Under the pieces are notes generated by a model. That model saw nothing but the letters and a program-made list of their open reading frames with translations. It was not told the origin of the DNA and did not search any database. Below are positions 14,396 to 17,601 of a DNA stretch of 17,601 nucleotides, piece by piece. The DNA lies in assembly GCA_009785545.1 (NCBI GenBank), contig WQWD01000013.1:1-17601 (forward strand), read 5' to 3'. The translations under genes were made by a program, and so were the position numbers. Within the stretch, counting starts at the first letter, position 1; the number at the start of each line of letters is the position of its first letter. This stretch comes from Treponema sp. GTDB lineage: Bacteria; Spirochaetota; Spirochaetia; Treponematales; Breznakiellaceae.

Positions 14396-14750
14396 TGTTT
14401 TTGCTCCTTTCCCGCATATCTTCTAAATTTCGTAATGCCTGATTGATTTCACGTTTGGGGGTCTTTTGAGATTTTTTTACAAAATGATGTAATAATATAA
14501 AATTATCACCTGTCCAGCTTGCAAAAAATATTCTGTTCCTAATTGGACGCAATTCCCAAATATCGCCCTCTATGTGCTTAATAAAAGGCTCGCCCGCCGC
14601 TTTACCGTGCTTGCTTAATGCTTCGATATAGTCGTTAATTTTGTTCGCATTTATTCGACTATCTTTATCCGATTTTTGCGTTAGCTCCTGTATAAGCTCG
14701 TATACAGGGCTTTTTCCATTTTTATCCTCGTAAAAAACTATCTCGTACAA
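14379..14750 (-). CDS. higB: HigB/RelE-superfamily toxin (phage Gp49-like)
   Basis: 123 residues of the Gp49/HigB-like type: EIVFYEDKNGKSPVYELIQEL at the start, HGKAAGEPFIKHIEGDIWELRPIRNRIFFASWTGDNFILLHHFVKKSQKTP in the middle. The signature ELRP....R..F......LLH.F.KK..KTP is preserved. Members are ribosome-dependent mRNA interferases. The start codon is TTG (14750) with AGAGAGG about 8 bases upstream, a weak start that would limit toxin output. It is the first gene of the operon with higA. Confidence 0.9.
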   Translation of the reverse strand: MYEIVFYEDKNGKSPVYELIQELTQKSDKDSRINANKINDYIEALSKHGKAAGEPFIKHIEGDIWELRPIRNRIFFASWTGDNFILLHHFVKKSQKTPKREINQALRNLEDMRERSKNNENME

Positions 14751-14773
14751 TATTATCGCCTCTCTTTAATACT

Positions 14774-14802
14774 ATTATACTTTAAAGTTATCACTTTGTC
14801 AA
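14774..14802 (-). promoter_or_regulatory. Promoter of the higBA operon
   Basis: Perfect minus-strand consensus: TTGACA (14797-14802), 17 bases, TATAAT (14774-14779). It is preceded by CACTTGACAAA, an extended -35 similar to those of the two other minus-strand modules further right. Confidence 0.8.
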
Positions 14803-14847
14803 GTGGAAATTTCAAAAAATATTATTTTTTTGATTTGATACTCTTAT

Positions 14848-15362
14848 CGTTCAACAATATTGTTTTTATACATTTTTATCGTAGATAAATAAAATCTAAA
14901 TTTCACTTGAAACACGGATTATTTTATACTCAAAAATCAACATTAATCGTTCAAAAATAATATTGTTGAACAGCATTCGTGCTTATTAATAGCATTCGAG
15001 ATAGTGCCTTTGCTCACGCCATATTTATACGCCAATTTTGAGTAGCTATTTTTCTTTGGGTCGGCTAAATAGTCGGCTCTGATTTTTTCTTTATCATCTT
15101 TAGTTAAAGTCGGCGGCCGTCCGTTCTTGTTTCGATTGCTTTCAGACAAGTAAACCTTTTCGTTATTTATTTGCTCGTTTAATCTCATAAGCTCATTCAT
15201 CAGCTCTGCCTTTGAAACTTTTCGACATACTCTACACGCACTCATAATTTTTTCGTCAAGGCCTTTCCACTGCTCATCTTTTGGAATATCGCATTTATAA
15301 CAATATATTTCTTTCATATTTTGCTCCTCACTTTTCGTTCAATAATATTGTTATTATACATT
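14848..15362. repeat. 27-bp direct repeats flanking the lone regulator gene
   Basis: CGTTCAACAATATTG plus TTTTTATACATT (14848-14874) and CGTTCAATAATATTG plus TTATTATACATT (15336-15362) agree at 25 of 27 bases. They bracket the gene at 14943-15317. The right copy contains the -10 of that gene. A related dyad GTTCAA-11-TTGAAC lies at 14949-14971 in the end of the gene. The cores (AACAATATTGTT in the left copy) are palindromic, as operators are. They may be autoregulatory operators, cassette ends, or both. Confidence 0.6.
14943..15317 (-). CDS. Zinc-ribbon plus resolvase-type HTH DNA-binding protein, no catalytic domain
   Basis: 124 residues. The N-terminus has CYKC (C6, C9) and CRVC (C28, C31), a probable zinc ribbon. 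A short helix (about 36-53) follows. Then GRPPTLTKDDKEKIRADY (from 67) and YSKLAYKYGVSKGTISNAINK (92-112), the hinge and helix-turn-helix seen at the C-terminus of serine resolvases, but with no resolvase catalytic domain. ATG 15317 has GAGGAG 6 bases upstream. The promoter carries a palindrome matching others near the gene, which suggests self-repression. It has no toxin partner next to it. It could be a plasmid regulator or a remnant. I do not know a named family with this order. Confidence 0.75.
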   Translation of the reverse strand: MKEIYCYKCDIPKDEQWKGLDEKIMSACRVCRKVSKAELMNELMRLNEQINNEKVYLSESNRNKNGRPPTLTKDDKEKIRADYLADPKKNSYSKLAYKYGVSKGTISNAINKHECCSTILFLND

Positions 15363-15381
15363 ATTCGACAGGTTTTGTCAA
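15353..15381 (-). promoter_or_regulatory. Consensus promoter of the zinc-ribbon/HTH gene
   Basis: On the minus strand, TTGACA (15376-15381), 17 bases, TATAAT (15353-15358), a perfect match. The palindrome at 15338-15352 sits at the transcription start, an ideal repressor position. Confidence 0.82.
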
Positions 15382-15670
15382 GCGGTTTATTTTATTTATG
15401 CATAAAAATTTTTACGATAAAAAACTTGTAAGGAAATCGGGTTGTGTTTATGGCGTAGGTCGGTTATGATTTGTAAAATCAGGACAACTTTACGCCCTGA
15501 AAACAAAAAAATAACCGTCAAGGTTTATTAATCTTGACAGCTATTTTGAATTTTATATTGTGCGTCCTATGTAAAAATTTTACATAGGATATTTCTTTTG
15601 ATTTTTGCCTTAACTGGCTTTAAGGTTATCGCTTCAAAATGCGGTTATTCGCTCACGTTACTCACTGCAT
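15382..15670. other. Gene-free stretch with hairpins downstream of vapC
   Basis: Contains GGACAACTTTAC (15482-15493; also at 1681 and 1724), an inverted repeat GTCAAG/CTTGAC around 15518-15537, and a perfect 12-bp-arm palindrome at 15565-15589 (TCCTATGTAAAA-A-TTTTACATAGGA) followed by TATTTCTTTT. The last is terminator-like and is also the start of the left 63-bp repeat. No gene recognised. Confidence 0.45.
15571..15633. repeat. 63-bp direct repeat flanking vapBC, left copy
   Basis: Matches 16379-16441 at roughly five of six positions with compensating one-base indels. Shared blocks include AATTTTACATA, TCTTTTGATTTT, GCCTTA and CTTTAAG. The two copies enclose the vapBC operon, so the module may have arrived or been exchanged as a cassette. 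Confidence 0.65.
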
Positions 15671-16069
15671 CTAAATCCAATTCACAATATCTAATCCATT
15701 TACCCGCTCAAATTCTCGAATGTTATTCGTCACCAGCGTTAAGCCCCTTGACAGCGCATGGCCCGCAATAAGCATATCTAACGGGCCTATAACATTGCCT
15801 TGCTTCTTCAAGCTCGCACGGATTGCCCCATAACAGGCAGAAGCCTCGATGTCAAAAAATAAAACATCAATAGCGGATAAAAATTGCTTTAACGCAATGC
15901 TGTTCTTTTCAGGAAATGTGCTTGCCGACACACCGAACTCTAATTCTGCTAATGTTATTGACGATATACAAAGTCCCTCGTTTATGTGTTCTCTAAACTT
16001 ATCCAGAACGACGGGCGGTTTGTTTTTTACGATATAAATACATATATTGCTGTCTAACATATATCTCAT
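15671..16069 (-). CDS. vapC: VapC-family PIN toxin
   Basis: 132 residues, the usual VapC length. PIN acidic residues: D6 (MLDSNIC), E42 (ITLAELEFG) and D98 (GPLDMLIAGHA), plus the closing LVTNNIREFERVNGL typical of VapC. VapC toxins are ribonucleases, often of initiator tRNA; the target here is not visible. ATG 16069 overlaps the vapB stop as ATGA, so it is translationally coupled to its antitoxin. Confidence 0.95.
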   Translation of the reverse strand: MRYMLDSNICIYIVKNKPPVVLDKFREHINEGLCISSITLAELEFGVSASTFPEKNSIALKQFLSAIDVLFFDIEASACYGAIRASLKKQGNVIGPLDMLIAGHALSRGLTLVTNNIREFERVNGLDIVNWI

Positions 16070-16308
16070 AATGATTCCCTTTCTTGGGTTGCTCCTTGTT
16101 CCTCACGCCCGTTGGGTAAAAAGTCATCTGTGAAGCTATTCAGCCCCTCTAAAAATGTTTCCCACACTCTATCCTTGGGGAATAGGATTACAGAATGTCC
16201 TATTTTTTTAATATACACCTCATCATCTGTGAAGCGATATTCTTTGGGAAGTCGCACGGCTTGGCTCTGCCCATTTTGAAATAATTTTGCGGTTTCTATA
16301 AAAATCAC
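16066..16308 (-). CDS. vapB: VapB-family antitoxin with a degenerate start codon
   Basis: The sequence ETAKLFQNGQSQAVRLPKEY followed by RF is the textbook VapB AbrB-like N-terminus, and the acidic C-terminus would bind VapC. Homologues normally begin with Met directly before ETAKLF, but here that codon is ATA (16297-16299), placed 5-6 bases after AAAGAGGTGA. The only ordinary start in reach is GTG 16308, which overlaps the ribosome site and adds three residues. So either GTG or ATA is used, or an ATG has mutated. The AbrB antitoxin at 14041 has the same upstream sequence with an intact ATGG. The product is 80 residues from GTG. Confidence 0.85.
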   Translation of the reverse strand: MIFIETAKLFQNGQSQAVRLPKEYRFTDDEVYIKKIGHSVILFPKDRVWETFLEGLNSFTDDFLPNGREEQGATQERESL

Positions 16309-16319
16309 CTCTTTGTTTT

Positions 16320-16361
16320 TAGTATATATTATAGTATATACTAAAGCGCAAGCTTTGTCAA
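16320..16361 (-). promoter_or_regulatory. vapBC promoter with overlapping operator
   Basis: On the minus strand, TTGACA (16356-16361), 17 bases, TATACT (16333-16338). A perfect inverted repeat, TAGTATATA (16320-16328) and TATATACTA (16335-16343), covers the -10 and start region. This is where a VapBC complex would bind to repress its own operon. Confidence 0.8.
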
Positions 16362-16378
16362 GCCTCTTTTTATTTTTT

Positions 16379-16441
16379 GTAAGAATTTTACATATGATTT
16401 TGTCTTTTGATTTTCGCCTTAGCTGTCTTTAAGATTACGCT
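16379..16441. repeat. 63-bp direct repeat flanking vapBC, right copy
   Basis: Right-hand partner of 15571-15633, just beyond the vapBC promoter. The hairpin that opens the left copy is largely lost here, because the sequence flanking AATTTTACATA differs. Confidence 0.65.
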
Positions 16442-16458
16442 AAGAAATTTCGCCAATC

Positions 16459-16494
16459 CTTTACTTGATACTATATAGAAGTAACGCTCTGGAT
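16459..16494 (+). other. dso: Candidate double-strand origin (Rep nick site)
   Basis: TTTACTTGATAC (16460-16471) resembles the CTTGATA nick region of pC194/pUB110-type origins, which are cut after CTTG. Here CTTG ends at 16467. Flanking TTACTT (16461-16466) and AAGTAA (16479-16484) form a small stem. A second hairpin, CTCTGGAT/ATCCAGAG (16487-16494 and 16519-16526), follows. It is about 340 bases upstream of the preferred rep start, on the rep-coding strand, as expected for this plasmid group. Confidence 0.5.
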
Positions 16495-16555
16495 TTGCAC
16501 TCTCTTTTTTATGTCTTTATCCAGAGTTTTATTTGCAGAAAAACGCAAGAAGCCC

Positions 16556-16584
16556 TTGACATAACCTAATCTTTGTGGTATACT
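16556..16584 (+). promoter_or_regulatory. rep promoter, near-perfect consensus
   Basis: TTGACA (16556-16561), 17 bases, TATACT (16579-16584). Start of transcription should be near 16591, giving a leader of about 215 bases before the preferred rep start. AAGCCCTTG (16550-16558), overlapping the -35, is the exact complement of CAAGGGCTT (16625-16633) in the leader. Confidence 0.8.
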
Positions 16585-16615
16585 GATAGTTGATTACAAA
16601 ACCAAAATAACACAT

Positions 16616-16809
16616 TGAAAGGAGCAAGGGCTTAAATGCTTTAAACATTGCAATTTTTCTCAAGCAAAAAATTATATTTTCGCTGAATTGAAAGGGTGAA
16701 AGATGAAGGTCTAGCTCATCTTTCTACTTTTGCCAATTTCTTATCTCACAATATTTTTTTGACTATCTATAAGCTGTTTAAAGCTATAAGACCATGCTAT
16801 TATAGCATG
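16616..16809 (+). promoter_or_regulatory. Structured rep leader, possible attenuator
   Basis: After GAAAGGAG (16617-16624) a minimal frame ATG-CTT-TAA lies at 16636-16644. A hairpin GAAAGATGA (16698-16706) / TCATCTTTC (16716-16724) is followed by TACTTTT, terminator-like. A second hairpin CATGCTA-TTA-TAGCATG (16793-16809) contains the proposed rep ATG. Together they suggest that rep is limited by premature termination and start-codon masking. Copy-control RNA is usual in rolling-circle plasmids, but no antisense promoter was found here. Confidence 0.45.
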
Positions 16810-17601
16810 AAAAAGAAAATAAATCAAGAGGAAATTTTAAACGATTTGGATAAGCGTGGTAAAAAACGGGATTGGGGCGCAAAAAAGAAGTCGAGTTTAA
16901 AATTATCTCGTGTATATAAAGACATTTCGGAAAAGGTCAAGCTTGAATATGAGAAGTGCGGCGTACATATTCGGTTTGACAAACGCACGGGCGCAAAGCC
17001 CATAGGATTATATGACGCTGACGGTCGGCGAGTAGTTAATTATGAGAAAAGGGCAGAAAATATGAGGTTTTGCAGTAGTCATCTGGAATTTTTGAAAATG
17101 GCTGAACAACTTAAATTAATTAAGGCGAATTTTTGTCGTGTGCCACTGTGCCCGATGTGCCAATGGCGAAAGTCTTTGCGCATTTATACAGATGTTTCAC
17201 GCATAATGAAAATTATCGAAATGCGCCCTGATTATGCAACGTATGTCCCTGTATTTTTGACGCTAACTGTTAAAAATTGCTCTATTGCGAAATTGAGCAG
17301 TACGCTCGATATAATGTTTGATGGCTGGAATTATATGATGCGTTCTGACGCACTCAATCCAGTGCGTGTCCCCATAGTCAAAGGTTGGTTTCGTGCCTTA
17401 GAGGTCGAATATAAGAGTAAGACAGACGAATTTCACCCACATTTCCACGTTATAATGCTTGTCGAACGCAGTTATTTTACGGGCAAAAATTATAAGAGCA
17501 CAGCCGACTGGGTGCAATTATGGCGCAGGTTCGCAAAACTGGATTATGACCCAATATGTGACATTCGCAAAACCCGCACATCAAAAGACAAGCGCAACGA
17601 G
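16807..17601 (+). CDS. rep: Rolling-circle replication initiator Rep, N-terminal part (Rep_1 family)
   Basis: First 265 codons of a 378-residue initiator whose end is at 1-412. Motif I is FLTLTV (150-155). The HUH metal site is HPHFHVI (H210, H212, H214). A cysteine/tryptophan motif CPMCQWRKSLR (115-125), with C110, is diagnostic of pC194/pUB110-type Rep_1 proteins. The nucleophilic tyrosine lies past the join. It nicks the double-strand origin to start rolling-circle replication. ATG 16807 lacks a ribosome site and lies in a hairpin. The frame stays open upstream, so TTG 16759 or GTG 16696 (just after AAAGG) are alternatives that would add 16 or 37 residues. Family alignments favour a start near 16807, because the KRDWGAKKK segment is normally close to the N-terminus. 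Confidence 0.9.
   Translation, partial: MKKKINQEEILNDLDKRGKKRDWGAKKKSSLKLSRVYKDISEKVKLEYEKCGVHIRFDKRTGAKPIGLYDADGRRVVNYEKRAENMRFCSSHLEFLKMAEQLKLIKANFCRVPLCPMCQWRKSLRIYTDVSRIMKIIEMRPDYATYVPVFLTLTVKNCSIAKLSSTLDIMFDGWNYMMRSDALNPVRVPIVKGWFRALEVEYKSKTDEFHPHFHVIMLVERSYFTGKNYKSTADWVQLWRRFAKLDYDPICDIRKTRTSKDKRNE
17532..17601. repeat. Terminal direct repeat, right copy (circular join)
   Basis: Identical to 1-70. It codes part of rep in the same frame. Counting only one copy gives the true circle. Confidence 0.93.

Noticed and set aside
17532..17601. Terminal repeats as ends of a linear element or transposon
   Set aside because: They lie inside the rep coding frame and are perfectly in register, which fits assembly overlap of a circle.

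Overview
The window is one complete circular replicon opened at an arbitrary point. Positions 1-70 are identical to 17532-17601, so the unique circle is about 17,531 bp, and one gene (the rolling-circle initiator rep) runs across the join (16807-17531 continuing into 1-412). The DNA is visibly AT-rich, genes have strong purine-rich ribosome binding sites, and several promoters match TTGACA-17-TATAAT almost perfectly. With a lipobox lipoprotein, a pC194/pUB110-type Rep, a MobA/MobL relaxase, a DUF3991/TOPRIM protein and a large serine recombinase, this points to a Bacillota plasmid, probably from an anaerobic Clostridia-like host. The host is an inference.

Layout. (i) Replication: a candidate double-strand origin, a perfect promoter, a structured leader and rep lie at 16460-17601/1-412. 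A convergent DUF3991/TOPRIM gene (425-1464, minus) appears broken by two frameshifts. (ii) Recombination: a large serine recombinase (2023-3606) and a small resolvase (4255-4854) are each followed by 24-bp dyads of one pattern (TGTCA...TTTGACA). Between them a consensus minus-strand promoter reads toward a possible small hydrophobic peptide. (iii) Unknown operon 5107-7813: a lipoprotein, a membrane-anchored protein, a small protein and a HExxH metallopeptidase-like protein. (iv) Transfer: a small three-helix membrane protein overlaps a VirD4/TraG ATPase that lacks its own membrane domain, followed by a Sel1-repeat/CFI-box protein. The relaxase mobL (minus) and a small coiled-coil mobilization protein (plus) diverge from a 650-bp noncoding region. 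That region holds a MobQ-like oriT (hairpin plus TAAATGCG/CCTTT) followed by two very long hairpins. (v) Stability island 13377-16308, all minus strand: an AbrB/PIN pair, a HigB/HigA pair, a lone zinc-ribbon/resolvase-type HTH regulator between direct repeats, and VapB/VapC between 63-bp direct repeats.

How it may work together (inference): Rep nicks the plus strand upstream of its gene. MobL with its accessory protein nicks the plus strand at oriT, and the long hairpins could prime complementary-strand synthesis after both replication and transfer. The plasmid carries its own coupling protein but no type IV channel genes, so it would be mobilizable rather than self-transmissible. Resolvase, recombinase and three toxin-antitoxin pairs would stabilise it. 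The most novel-looking parts are the 5107-7813 operon, the split coupling protein, the shared 24-bp dyads and the cassette-like direct repeats around the minus-strand stability modules. No tRNA, rRNA, CRISPR array or intact insertion sequence was seen.
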